A stretch of DNA of 45,016 nt from Candidatus Hydrothermales bacterium. GTDB taxonomy: Bacteria > Hydrothermota > Hydrothermia > Hydrothermales > JAJRUZ01. Location of the stretch: assembly GCA_039630235.1 (NCBI GenBank), contig JBCNVI010000010.1, forward strand, positions 1 through 45,016, read 5' to 3'. Shown here in pieces: positions 8,533-17,221 of the stretch. The position numbers were made by a program, and so were the translations under genes. Below the pieces are notes generated by a model, which was not told where the DNA came from, made no database searches, and saw only the letters and a program-made list of their open reading frames with translations. The first letter of the stretch is position 1; every line of letters starts with the position of its first letter.

Positions 8533-9308
8533 TGAGCTTTATTCATAAGACAGCCATAATTGAAGGAAATGTAAAAATTGGTGAAAACGTTTATATTGGG
8601 CCCTATTCGGTTATAGAGGGAGACGTCGAGATAGGGGATTTTACCTATATTGATTCTCATGTTGTAATTAAGGGCAGAGTAAAGATAGGGAAGGAAAATA
8701 AACTTTTTAAGGGGTGTTGTATTGGATATCCTCCTCAGGATGTTAAGTTTAAGGGTGAAGATACAGAGGTTATAATAGGGAGTGGCAATATAATAAGAGA
8801 GTATGTGACGATACATAGGGCTACGGGGGAAGGGGAAAAGACTATAATAGGAGATTTTAATTTTTTAATGGCCTATTCACATATTGCCCATAATTCAAAA
8901 ATTGGTAACGAAGTTATAATTGTTAATGGGGCTCAACTTGGTGGACATGTAGAGGTTGAAGATTATGTCTTTATAAGTTCAAACGTTTTAGTTCATCAGT
9001 TTGTGAGAATAGGAAAGTATTCAATAATAGGGGGAGGGACTCATGTTAAAAAAGATATAGTGCCCTTTGCTTTATGCTATGGTACACCAGACGCTGAAAT
9101 TAAAGGGATAAATTCTGTTGGTTTAAAAAGAAGAGGAATAGTAGGCGAGAGACTAAATAACATAAAAAGGGCCTTTAAAATTCTTTTTTTTAGTAATTTA
9201 AATGTCACTCAGGCGTTAGAAAGGTTAAAAGCTGAGTTTGAAGGTAATGAGGATGTTTCCTATATTATAAAGTTTATTGAATCTTCTAAAAGGGGGATAA
9301 CAAAGTAG
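8532..9308 (+). CDS. lpxA: UDP-N-acetylglucosamine acyltransferase
   Basis: This 258-residue protein has a left-handed beta-helix of hexapeptide repeats (IEGNVKIGENVYIGPYSVI and many others) and the LpxA-specific segments EYVTIHRAT, MAYSHIAHNSKIGN (catalytic His region) and GGTHVKKD. It transfers a 3-hydroxyacyl chain from ACP to UDP-GlcNAc, the first step of lipid A synthesis. The start overlaps the stop of lpxC-fabZ (TAATG), so the two pathway enzymes are translationally coupled. The C-terminal helical region is of normal length. Confidence 0.97.
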   Translation: MSFIHKTAIIEGNVKIGENVYIGPYSVIEGDVEIGDFTYIDSHVVIKGRVKIGKENKLFKGCCIGYPPQDVKFKGEDTEVIIGSGNIIREYVTIHRATGEGEKTIIGDFNFLMAYSHIAHNSKIGNEVIIVNGAQLGGHVEVEDYVFISSNVLVHQFVRIGKYSIIGGGTHVKKDIVPFALCYGTPDAEIKGINSVGLKRRGIVGERLNNIKRAFKILFFSNLNVTQALERLKAEFEGNEDVSYIIKFIESSKRGITK

Positions 9309-9318
9309 GTGGGTGAAT

Positions 9319-10254
9319 ATGAAGGTAGTTATTGCGTTGGGAGGAAACGCGATTTTGCCAAAAGATAAGTCACCTGACATAGTAACTCAATTTGAAAATA
9401 CGGAGAAAACTTTAAGGAGACTAGTTCCTGTTTTTAAAAAATCAAAAAGTGCATTTATAACACATGGTAACGGTCCGCAAGTTGGTATAGAGCTTTTAAG
9501 AAGTTTTTATGCTAGGGATGTAACTCCTCCCTATCCCCTTGATATACTCGGAGCGGAAACTCAGGGTTGGATGGGGTATATGATTGTTCATATATTAAAA
9601 GAGATCTTCTGGGAGGAAAAAATTGAAAAAGAAGCTGTAGCAATTGTGACACAGGTTCTGGTTTCACCGGGTGACCCTGAGTTTAAGGATCCTTCAAAGC
9701 CAATTGGTCCTTTTTTCACTCAAGAGGAGGCTGAGTCTTTGAGAACAAAATTTCCCTGGCCAATCAAAGAGGACTCAGGAAGAGGTTATAGAATTACTGT
9801 ACCTTCTCCCGAACCTATAGATATAATAGAAAAAGATATATTAAAAAAACTTAGTGAAGAGGGTATAGTAACTGTGGCGGTTGGAGGAGGTGGAATACCT
9901 GTTGTTAAGGAGGGTAATAAGCTAAAGGCAAGACTTGCTGTTATCGATAAGGATAAAGCCTCTTCCCTTTTGGCGAGGTTAGTTAATGCGGATCTTTTTA
10001 TGATTTTGACAGATGTAGATTTTGTTTATATAAATTATAGAAAAGAAAATCAGAAAGAATTGAGGGAGGTAAGGGTTTCTGAGTTGATGAATTACATAAA
10101 AGAGGGGCATTTTTCAAGGGGAAGTATGTTACCTAAGGTGGAAGCTTCGATTTCTTTTGTTTTAGAGACAGGAAAAAGAGCGGTAATTACATCGCTTGAA
10201 AGGTGTATCGAAGGGTTAGAGGGGAGTTGGGGGACTCAAATAATTCCTGATTGA
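9319..10254 (+). CDS. arcC: carbamate kinase
   Basis: This roughly 311-residue protein of the amino-acid kinase fold has VVIALGGNAIL at the N-terminus, THGNGPQVG (about residue 47), VAVGGGGIPVV (about 190) and VIDKDKASSLLA, with DVDFVY in the C-terminal half; all are carbamate kinase landmarks. It interconverts carbamoyl phosphate plus ADP with carbamate plus ATP, yielding ATP in arginine or agmatine fermentation or supplying carbamoyl phosphate. AGGTGGG ahead of the ATG at 9319 favours that start over the in-frame GTG at 9313. No other arginine deiminase genes are in view, so its physiological partner is unknown. Confidence 0.93.
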   Translation: MKVVIALGGNAILPKDKSPDIVTQFENTEKTLRRLVPVFKKSKSAFITHGNGPQVGIELLRSFYARDVTPPYPLDILGAETQGWMGYMIVHILKEIFWEEKIEKEAVAIVTQVLVSPGDPEFKDPSKPIGPFFTQEEAESLRTKFPWPIKEDSGRGYRITVPSPEPIDIIEKDILKKLSEEGIVTVAVGGGGIPVVKEGNKLKARLAVIDKDKASSLLARLVNADLFMILTDVDFVYINYRKENQKELREVRVSELMNYIKEGHFSRGSMLPKVEASISFVLETGKRAVITSLERCIEGLEGSWGTQIIPD

Positions 10255-10268
10255 GCCCTACTTGAGCC

Positions 10269-10325
10269 GTTAAAATTGCTTTCTCTCCGCCTCGGCGGGG
10301 TCGGAAAGCTCGAATAGTTCTTAAC
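10269..10325 (+). ncRNA. GC-rich nested hairpin element downstream of arcC (candidate structured RNA or terminator)
   Basis: In an AT-rich background this stretch holds three nested stems: GTTAA (10269-10273) with TTAAC (10321-10325), GCTTTC (10278-10283) with GAAAGC (10304-10309), and CCGC (10287-10290) with GCGG (10295-10298) around a CTCG loop. It lies between arcC and the tRNA-Val gene on the opposite strand. TTTTTT follows at 10334-10339, so it may end arcC transcription, but the nested architecture is more elaborate than needed. The strand is assumed. Confidence 0.35.
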
Positions 10326-10344
10326 TGAGCTAATTTTTTCAGAG

Positions 10345-10419
10345 TGGGCGGGCGAGGATTTGAACCTCGGACCTCCTGTATGTGAGACAGGCGTTCTAAC
10401 CAGGCTGAACTACCCGCCC
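10345..10419 (-). tRNA. tRNA-Val (anticodon CAC)
   Basis: The minus strand folds as a cloverleaf. The acceptor GGGCGGG pairs with CCCGCCC, the D arm contains GTTCAGC, the anticodon stem CCTGT/ACAGG encloses CTCACAT with anticodon CAC, and the T arm is GAGGTTCAAATCCTC. The discriminator is A and CCA is not encoded. A -10 box TATAAT (10430-10435, minus) lies just upstream, with ATGACA 18 nt further inside the end of rho. Confidence 0.95.
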
Positions 10420-10441
10420 CCTTTATGTAATTATAAGATAA

Positions 10442-11707
10442 TTATTTAGACTGTGTCATTGCCTCAAGAAACTCAGTATTAGTTCTATAAAGCCTCATCT
10501 TTTGAATTAAAAACTCCATAGACTCTATATTGCTCATATCAGCCATTAATTTTCTTAGTATCCATACTCTATTTAGAACAGAAGTTGGAAGTAAAAGCTC
10601 CTCTCTTCTTGTTCCTGATCTTTTTAAATCTATTGCAGGGAAAATTCTTCTTTCTGCCAATTTTCTATCAAGAATTATTTCCATATTTCCAGTTCCCTTA
10701 AATTCCTCATAAATCACATCATCCATCCTTGAACCTGTTTCTATTAGGCAGGAAGCCAGTATCGTTAAAGAACCTCCCTCCTCTATATTTCTTGCAGCAC
10801 CGAAGAATTTTCTTGGCTCTATTAACGCGGTAGCATCTAGACCACCTGAAAGAGTTCTTCCCGAATGTTCTGCAAGCACATTATAAGCCCTTGTTAATCT
10901 CGTTAAGGAATCAAGTAGTATAACTACATCTTTTTTTAATTCTACGAGCCTTTTTGCTCTTTCAAGTACTATTTTTGCAACTTGTGCATGTCTCTCAGCT
11001 GGCTCATCAAAAGTGGAAGATATAACTTCAGCATCAACCTTCCTCTTCCAATCTGTTACCTCCTCTGGCCTTTCGTCTATCAAAAGAACAATAACAATAG
11101 TGTCAGGGTGATTTTTTCTTATACTCTGTGCTATCTTTTGTAACATAACAGTTTTGCCTGCTCTTGGTGGAGATACTATTAAACCCCTTTGTCCATGACC
11201 TATAGGTACAAATAGATCGATGATTCTTCTTGTTAAATCGTCCTCCTCGTCTTCTAACTCTAACTTAATTTTTCTTGTCGGAAAGTAAGGAATAAGATCG
11301 TCAAAATTAGATCGACTTCTTAGCTCTGAAGGAGGAAGACCGTTTATAAGCTCGACTTTAACCATTGCAGGAAATTTAACGCTTCCGTCTATAGGCACTT
11401 TTATATAACCTGAAACAAGGTCTCCTGTTCTTAAGCCAAACCTTTTTACCTGTGACTGTGAAATGTAGACGTCTTCTGTTCCCTGCAAGTAGCTATTTTT
11501 AGGGGATCTTAAAAATCCATAACCATCACTATGAATCTCAATTATTCCCTCTCTATATTCTGCTCCCTCTCTTTTTGCATACTCCTGGGCTATTGCTACT
11601 ATTAATTCATCTTTCTTTAACGAATGCGTTACCTTTATACCTAGTTCTTTCGCTATAGAAATAAGCTCATTAATTTTTTTCTGCTTTAGCTCAGCAATAT
11701 CTATCAT
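10442..11707 (-). CDS. rho: transcription termination factor Rho
   Basis: This 421-residue hexameric RNA helicase ends Rho-dependent transcripts. It has a helical N-terminal Rho-N segment, an OB-fold RNA-binding domain containing DGYGFLRSP (about residue 63), and a RecA-type ATPase with Walker A PPRAGKTV (about 180), Walker [11 protein letters not shown] and the GGSLTILA segment. The length is typical. It follows the HD-domain gene in the same direction, with a T-arm-like motif in the gap. Confidence 0.98.
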   Translation of the reverse strand: MIDIAELKQKKINELISIAKELGIKVTHSLKKDELIVAIAQEYAKREGAEYREGIIEIHSDGYGFLRSPKNSYLQGTEDVYISQSQVKRFGLRTGDLVSGYIKVPIDGSVKFPAMVKVELINGLPPSELRSRSNFDDLIPYFPTRKIKLELEDEEDDLTRRIIDLFVPIGHGQRGLIVSPPRAGKTVMLQKIAQSIRKNHPDTIVIVLLIDERPEEVTDWKRKVDAEVISSTFDEPAERHAQVAKIVLERAKRLVELKKDVVILLDSLTRLTRAYNVLAEHSGRTLSGGLDATALIEPRKFFGAARNIEEGGSLTILASCLIETGSRMDDVIYEEFKGTGNMEIILDRKLAERRIFPAIDLKRSGTRREELLLPTSVLNRVWILRKLMADMSNIESMEFLIQKMRLYRTNTEFLEAMTQSK

Positions 11708-11728
11708 AATTCACAAAAGATCAAAATC

Positions 11729-11739
11729 GGATTAGAACC
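11729..11739 (-). promoter_or_regulatory. T-arm-like motif in the rho leader (copy 3)
   Basis: On the minus strand it reads GGTTCTAATCC, 21 nt before the rho ATG and in the short gap after the HD gene. It is a variant of the motif at 1585 and 5109. Confidence 0.35.
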
Positions 11740-11757
11740 TTAACACTTTTATGAGGT

Positions 11758-12432
11758 TTATAACATTTTCGTATTATTTATATACAGTTCAAATTTTTGA
11801 CCCAAATTTTTAGAGGCAATTGATGCTATAATCATTCTTTGTAAGAAAATTTCAAAATACTCCATAACAGGTGATATTTTTGTATCTATTTCTATGTCAA
11901 ACCTTATCACTTTCTTTTCTGGAATAACAATTACACTCGACCTTTTAGCAGAATAATTCACTCTATCATGAATATCGGTTTTTATATTAGATTTTTCCTT
12001 TCTAACTCTTTCTCTGTGTACGTCAGATTTATCAGCGATAATTACAGCTGAAGTTAAAACACTTGTTGGTACCCCATCTTCTTCATGGTGATTTGCAATA
12101 GCTTGAGATACTTCAATTATTTCATCAACAGGCATTCCTAGTTCAGCTAAAAGTTGATGGGCTATTAAAGCTCCAAATTGGGCATGGTGTTCCCTATGGA
12201 TTACGTTCCCTATATCATGTAAAAAACCTGCTATTTCTGCAAGTTCTACAGTCCTTTCAGGATATCCAAGTTCCCTTAAAATTTTTCCTGCTGTCTCTCC
12301 TACATACTTTGCATGCCTTAGCCCATGCTCTGTATAACCAAGTTTTTCCATATATCTATCTGCTTCCTCAATGTATTTTAATATCTTTTTTTCTTTTAGA
12401 AGATCTCTTAAAGTAATAACTCTTTTTCCCAT
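11758..12432 (-). CDS. HD-domain phosphohydrolase
   Basis: The 224-residue protein contains an HD superfamily core: HGLRHAKYV, then AGFLHDIGNV (the HD pair), HHAQFGALIAHQ, ANHHEEDG and IADKSD, a ligand set typical of metal-dependent phosphohydrolases acting on nucleotides or cyclic nucleotides. The last 60 residues form a beta-rich tail. It overlaps the end of alaS by 25 nt and precedes rho, so it is probably co-expressed with housekeeping genes. The substrate is not evident. Confidence 0.8.
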   Translation of the reverse strand: MGKRVITLRDLLKEKKILKYIEEADRYMEKLGYTEHGLRHAKYVGETAGKILRELGYPERTVELAEIAGFLHDIGNVIHREHHAQFGALIAHQLLAELGMPVDEIIEVSQAIANHHEEDGVPTSVLTSAVIIADKSDVHRERVRKEKSNIKTDIHDRVNYSAKRSSVIVIPEKKVIRFDIEIDTKISPVMEYFEIFLQRMIIASIASKNLGQKFELYINNTKML

Positions 12433-14972
12433 AGAAGTTTCTCTACAATTAAAAGTCCCTCTTTTATTTTTGTTTTGTCTTTCCCACCTCCTTCTGCCTT
12501 TATTTTGCTGCCTCCCCCTCCGCCTCTTACAGCATCTCCAAACTTCTTTACAAATTCCCTTGCGTCTAAATTAGATCCTTCCTTAGTTCTTGAAAAAAAG
12601 AAAATTTTTTCTCCGGAAGAAACTAAAAATACAAGGGAAAGATCTTCGTATTTCTCCATTAGCATATCTGAAACTTTCCTTATAATATCTGGCTCAAGAT
12701 CTTCAAAGTGTTCAATAACATACTTTATTCCGTCTTTTTCTTTAATTTTAATTTTATCAACCTCACTAATTGAAATTTTTCTTACAAGTCTTTCTCTTTC
12801 TTTTTCTCTTTCTTTGATTTCTTCCTTTAATTTCTCTATTTTCTTAGGTATATTTTCTTCGTCTACTGATAATATTTCTGAAATCTTACTAAGGATTTCT
12901 TCTTTTTTTCTCAGGTACTCAAGGGCCTTTATCCCAGTTAAAGCCTCTATTCTTCTTACTCCGGCTCTTATTGACTCTTCCCTTATTATTTTGAAAAGAC
13001 CTATATCCCCAGTTTTATCGCAGTGGGTACCACCACATAACTCTTTAGAGTAGTCCTCTATTTCAACCACTCTCACCACATCTCCATACTTTTCCTCAAA
13101 AAGAGCTATTGCCTCTTTTACAGCCTCATCAAACTTTCTATATTCCCATCTTACCTCTCTGTTATCCAAAATTACTGAGTTTGCCTTATCCTCAATTTCT
13201 TTTAATACTAATGGATCAATTGCTTTTGGATAAGTAAAGTCAAACCTTAGTCTATCGTTTTCTACAAGAGAACCCTCCTGTCTTACAAATTCACCTAAAA
13301 CTCTTCTTAATGTTGAATGAAGTATATGAGTAGCGGTATGGGCTCTTTGAATCCCCCTCCTATTTAATTTATCTACCTTCGCTATTACTTTACTACTTTT
13401 TATTTCACCCTTTAATTTTCCAATATGTACTATTTGATCTTTAAACCATTGGGCATCAACAACCTCAATTTCAAAATTTTCTCCGATGATTTTCCCCTTA
13501 TCTCCTACTTGTCCGCCAGCCTCTCCGTAGAACGGGGTTTTTTCAAGAACAACGTAAAACTTATCATCAGCAAAACCATACTTAATAATTTCTGTCTCTA
13601 TTTCAAGTTGAGTGTAACCAACAAATTCTGTTTTTTTATCTTCTTTCAAATTTATCCAATCAATCTTTATCTCTTTAAATTTTTCCTTTTCTTTTGCCTT
13701 TTCTCTTGCCTTAGAAATTTCTTTTCTAAAGCCCTCTAAGTCCAAGTTTATTTTTGCCTCCTTGGCTACTTCTTCTAAAAAGTCTATTGGTATTCCGTAA
13801 GTATCGTAAAGTTTAAAAAGATCTTCTCCATTTATTGTCCTATCACTCTTTAAGGCCTTTTCAATTTCTCTATCAAGATAAACCATATTTTTGAAAATTG
13901 TATTTAGGAATCTTTCTTCCTCAGACTTTATTATTATACTAATTTCTTCTCTTTTCTCTTTTACTTCTTTATATCTTTCGCCGTATACCTCGGCAAAGTA
14001 GGGCACAAGTTCATACATAAAGGGCTCTTTTATGCCGTTTTTATAAGAGAATCTAAGGGCCCTTCTTAAGATTCTCCTTAAAACATAGCCTCTTCCCTCA
14101 TTTGATGGGTATGCACCATCAGCAATTGCAAAGGTGAGGGCTCTTGTATGGTCAAGGATTATTCTAAAAAGTAGTTTTGACTCTTCGTATTTTCTGTTCA
14201 TCGCTTTTTCAAGGTATCTATTTGCTTTTTCAAACAGTTCTGTTTTGTAGGGAGATTCTTTTTCAGTAAGTATCATTAAGACTCTTTCAAGTCCCATGCC
14301 TGTGTCAACACCCCTGTTTTTAAGTGGTTTAAGTTCTCCATTTTCCTGCATATCGTACTGTGGAAAGACTATGTTCCATATTTCAAGATATCTATCACAA
14401 TCACAGCCAGGTTTACATTCTGCACTTTTACAACCGTAATTTTCACCGAGGTCATAGTATATTTCTGTAGAGGGGCCGCAAGCGCCTGTTTTTCCAGCAG
14501 GACCCCAGAAATTGGTTTCCTTTCCCATCTTTAATATTCTATCTTCTCTAACTCCCAAGGACTTCCATATGTTGAAGCTTTCTTCATCTTCAAAATATAC
14601 ACTGAAATAAAGTCTTTCTTTTGGTAAGTTTAAGACGTTTATTACAAATTCATAGGCCCATTCGATAGCTTCCTTTTTAAAGTAATCTCCAAAGGAAAAG
14701 TTGCCGAGCATTTCAAAGAAGGTGTGATGTCTTACTGTGTAGCCAACTTTATCTAGGTCTGATGCTCTCAGGCACTTTTGGCAAGAAGTTGCTCTTTTAA
14801 AGGGCAGGGGAACAGTGCCAGAGTAAAAAGGTTTAAATTGAACCATTCCTGCTGTAGTAAAAAGAAGTGTTGGGTCCTTTTCAGGGATAAGAGAGGATGA
14901 GGGTACAATTTCATGTTCTCTTTCTTTAAAGAAGTTAAGGAATTTAATTCTTAGTGATTCTGCGGTCCACAT
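12408..14972 (-). CDS. alaS: alanyl-tRNA synthetase
   Basis: This 854-residue class II synthetase charges tRNA-Ala. The N-terminal catalytic domain begins with LRIKFLNFFKEREH and contains TTAGMVQFKP and RHHTFFEMLGNFSFGDYFK. The editing domain carries the zinc motifs HTATHILH and CGGTH, and the C-terminal C-Ala region has a glycine-rich GGGGGSKIKAEGGG. An extra cysteine cluster (CKSAECKPGCDC, about residue 180) is present. It lies just downstream of tRNA-Gly on the same strand, and its end overlaps the HD gene. Confidence 0.98.
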   Translation of the reverse strand: MWTAESLRIKFLNFFKEREHEIVPSSSLIPEKDPTLLFTTAGMVQFKPFYSGTVPLPFKRATSCQKCLRASDLDKVGYTVRHHTFFEMLGNFSFGDYFKKEAIEWAYEFVINVLNLPKERLYFSVYFEDEESFNIWKSLGVREDRILKMGKETNFWGPAGKTGACGPSTEIYYDLGENYGCKSAECKPGCDCDRYLEIWNIVFPQYDMQENGELKPLKNRGVDTGMGLERVLMILTEKESPYKTELFEKANRYLEKAMNRKYEESKLLFRIILDHTRALTFAIADGAYPSNEGRGYVLRRILRRALRFSYKNGIKEPFMYELVPYFAEVYGERYKEVKEKREEISIIIKSEEERFLNTIFKNMVYLDREIEKALKSDRTINGEDLFKLYDTYGIPIDFLEEVAKEAKINLDLEGFRKEISKAREKAKEKEKFKEIKIDWINLKEDKKTEFVGYTQLEIETEIIKYGFADDKFYVVLEKTPFYGEAGGQVGDKGKIIGENFEIEVVDAQWFKDQIVHIGKLKGEIKSSKVIAKVDKLNRRGIQRAHTATHILHSTLRRVLGEFVRQEGSLVENDRLRFDFTYPKAIDPLVLKEIEDKANSVILDNREVRWEYRKFDEAVKEAIALFEEKYGDVVRVVEIEDYSKELCGGTHCDKTGDIGLFKIIREESIRAGVRRIEALTGIKALEYLRKKEEILSKISEILSVDEENIPKKIEKLKEEIKEREKERERLVRKISISEVDKIKIKEKDGIKYVIEHFEDLEPDIIRKVSDMLMEKYEDLSLVFLVSSGEKIFFFSRTKEGSNLDAREFVKKFGDAVRGGGGGSKIKAEGGGKDKTKIKEGLLIVEKLLWEKELLL

Positions 14973-15014
14973 CTTTTTTGGGGATTAAAGAGTTAAGTTT
15001 CTTAGAGTAAATTT

Positions 15015-15025
15015 GGGATTGAACC
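15015..15025 (-). promoter_or_regulatory. T-arm-like motif in the alaS leader (copy 4)
   Basis: On the minus strand it reads GGTTCAATCCC, 42 nt upstream of the alaS ATG and 22 nt after the end of tRNA-Gly, whose own T arm has GGGTTCAAATCCC. Confidence 0.4.
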
Positions 15026-15047
15026 TATCTTGATTCTTCTCTTAAAG

Positions 15048-15119
15048 AGCGGGAGACGGGATTTGAACCCGCGACCCCTACCTTGGCAAGGTAGCGCTCT
15101 ACCGCTGAGCTACTCCCGC
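15048..15119 (-). tRNA. tRNA-Gly (anticodon GCC)
   Basis: The minus strand gives the acceptor GCGGGAG/CTCCCGC, the D arm with TAGCTCAGCGGTAGAGC, the anticodon stem CTACC/GGTAG around TTGCCAA (anticodon GCC), and the T arm GCGGGTTCAAATCCCGT. The discriminator is U, as usual for bacterial tRNA-Gly, and CCA is not encoded. It is followed by alaS in the same direction and may share its transcript. Confidence 0.97.
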
Positions 15120-15128
15120 AGATTCTAA

Positions 15129-15157
15129 ATTATAAACCTATTTTTCTAAATTTTCAA
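15129..15157 (-). promoter_or_regulatory. promoter of tRNA-Gly (and possibly alaS)
   Basis: On the minus strand, TTGAAA (15157-15152) and TATAAT (15134-15129) are separated by exactly 17 nt. The -10 ends 9 nt before the mature tRNA 5' end. Confidence 0.7.
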
Positions 15158-15158
15158 A

Positions 15159-16697
15159 TTAAAAAATTATATTTTTGATTTCTTCCGGATGAATTATGTT
15201 AAAGCGATAGTAAAGTTCAAACATTTCATTTGGCTTTAAATTTACCTCAAAAAAATATTTTCCCTGTGGTTTGTCTTCTTTAAATGGTTTTTTTGAAAAT
15301 TCAATACCGTTTATTACTATGTCAGGATTGTCTGAAACAGGAACTTCTGCTATTAGTGTGCCCTTTATCTCAGTTTTTCTCTCATTTTTAACGGTAATTT
15401 TGTAGGCAAACTTTCTCCTTATTTTCTTTTCAAAAATTCCGCTTTTTTCAATTTCAGATTCAACTAAAATATGTTCTGCTTTTACAAAGGGATCCTCACC
15501 AAAATAAAACTTTAAAGTATCACCAGGATAAATCGTACTTATTCTTTTTTTCCCTATATACTCTTCATCTAAAAATATGTTTCCCTCTCCTCCAACTAAA
15601 ATTTCTTTTGTATTTAAGGTGCCTTTTGCAAGGAGAAAGCCAAACTTATAGTTTCGAGGTATGAATATATAATTAAAGATAACGGGAATTTCATAATTTT
15701 TCATAAAAAGGATAACTCCCTTTTCATCAGAAGGAATAGTTGCTCTGTATGGGAAGTTATAATGTAGGGAGGTGTAAAACTCCTCTTCTTGAACAGGTTT
15801 TTCTACTTCTATTTCTGGGAGAGTCTCTGGAGCTTGAATAGCTTTTATTTGTAGAAGGGGCTCAGTTACCTTAATCGGTGGGACTTCACTTCTAACGGTC
15901 CATCTTAAAGGAGTAGGTTCTACATTCCTCTTTGGAAAATGTGTTGATAGTGATAAATTCACATTTTCAAAATTTTTACCAGTAAATTGAAAGACTCTTG
16001 AATGAACGTTAATTATTACTTTTTTTTCATCAGGTAGCCCAATTATCTTGTATAAAAGGTTATAACCACTTTTTGATGTTATAAAGTAACTTAGCGTCAA
16101 ATTTGTTTGGGTTTCAATTTTAGAATTTATGTAGAGTGATAGTATAAACTCTTCAATTCCTATGGGGTGAAAGTTTGAGAGTCTTTCTTGGATTTTTGTT
16201 TTTATAAATTCAAATTCCCTTATTTTTTCCTCCAGTTTTTTTATATTATTTTCTAGCGAAGTTACCTTATCAATAATTATGCTTAATGCTGTATTTATGT
16301 TTTTTTCAATGATTTCTCTTTCAAGAAATTCTTTAGATTCTTTTTCAGAGTAAGATGATTTGAAAGTTTGAATAAATTCTACTCCCCTTTTTAAATTTTC
16401 TCTTCTTATCTTTAGTTTTTCAATTGTATCCTGTAGAAAGTCGAGTGAATCTTGGAGAGGTTTCAAGAAATCTCCGTATTTCGGATAAGTTTTCTTTTTC
16501 AATTTTGTGCTTATAATTTCAGCTCCTTTTAGCTCAACTTTTATAGAGTTTGTATCAACAATTGGTAAAAGTTTTAAAGTTAAAGTGTTGAGGCCCTTTT
16601 TAAGACTTACCTCTAATTTTTCAGTTATGAAGGCACCTTCAGGATAAAAAACAGCCGCCTCAATCCTAAAGAATAAAAATAAAATTAAAGAGAACAT
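15159..16697 (-). CDS. DUF4140/DUF4139 family exported protein (MuiA-like)
   Basis: This 512-residue protein begins with a short hydrophobic export signal. An N-terminal DUF4140-like module (VFYPEGAFITEKLEVSLKKG) is followed by a coiled-coil region (about residues 80-165, rich in K, E and L) and a C-terminal DUF4139-like beta domain beginning near YFITSKSGYNLLY. Relatives are annotated as mucoidy inhibitor MuiA family; their biochemical function is not established. The protein probably acts in the periplasm. It is a single gene upstream of the tRNA-Gly promoter and transcribed in the same direction. Confidence 0.75.
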   Translation of the reverse strand: MFSLILFLFFRIEAAVFYPEGAFITEKLEVSLKKGLNTLTLKLLPIVDTNSIKVELKGAEIISTKLKKKTYPKYGDFLKPLQDSLDFLQDTIEKLKIRRENLKRGVEFIQTFKSSYSEKESKEFLEREIIEKNINTALSIIIDKVTSLENNIKKLEEKIREFEFIKTKIQERLSNFHPIGIEEFILSLYINSKIETQTNLTLSYFITSKSGYNLLYKIIGLPDEKKVIINVHSRVFQFTGKNFENVNLSLSTHFPKRNVEPTPLRWTVRSEVPPIKVTEPLLQIKAIQAPETLPEIEVEKPVQEEEFYTSLHYNFPYRATIPSDEKGVILFMKNYEIPVIFNYIFIPRNYKFGFLLAKGTLNTKEILVGGEGNIFLDEEYIGKKRISTIYPGDTLKFYFGEDPFVKAEHILVESEIEKSGIFEKKIRRKFAYKITVKNERKTEIKGTLIAEVPVSDNPDIVINGIEFSKKPFKEDKPQGKYFFEVNLKPNEMFELYYRFNIIHPEEIKNIIF

Positions 16698-16747
16698 AGG
16701 AAATTTTAAGGAATTTTTGTGACTATTTCAATTAAAATAATTAAAAT

Positions 16748-17221
16748 ATGAGAAAATTTCTCTTTGCTATTTTAACAAGGCTTATAAAGTTATTAGCTCC
16801 TTCTTTGAGGACCCCGTTTTTGACTGTAGATGGTATATTAGAAGTTTACGATGAAAGTGATAATTTTGTTGGAATAGTTATTGTTGAAAGGAGGAATCCG
16901 CCTCTGGGTTATGCTCTTCCTGGAGGTTTTGTTAATTATGGAGAGTCTCCTGAAAAAGCAGTATTAAGAGAAATAGAGGAGGAAACAGGAGCAAGGGCAG
17001 AAATAATAAAACTCTTAGGTGTTTATGGAGATCCAGGAAGAGATCCGAGGTTCCATACTGTGACCTGTGTGTATCTTCTTAAAACAAAAGATAAGCCTAA
17101 GGCTTCCTCTGATGCAAAGAGAGTTTTTGTCTTTAAGCCAAATGATATTCCTTTTGAAAAAATTGTTTTTGATCATTCAAGAATAATAAAGGATTACTTA
17201 AATTTTAGAGCGTCTTTATGA
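16748..17221 (+). CDS. NUDIX hydrolase
   Basis: The 157-residue protein contains a full Nudix box, GGFVNYGESPEKAVLREIEEETGA (positions about 58-81), whose REIEEET glutamates bind catalytic metal. It is most like ADP-ribose or nucleotide-sugar pyrophosphatase members, but substrate cannot be assigned. A TAAAAT at 16733-16738 lies 10 nt before the ATG, consistent with a very short leader. Its last 28 nt overlap the end of the convergent crp-type gene. Confidence 0.9.
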   Translation: MRKFLFAILTRLIKLLAPSLRTPFLTVDGILEVYDESDNFVGIVIVERRNPPLGYALPGGFVNYGESPEKAVLREIEEETGARAEIIKLLGVYGDPGRDPRFHTVTCVYLLKTKDKPKASSDAKRVFVFKPNDIPFEKIVFDHSRIIKDYLNFRASL

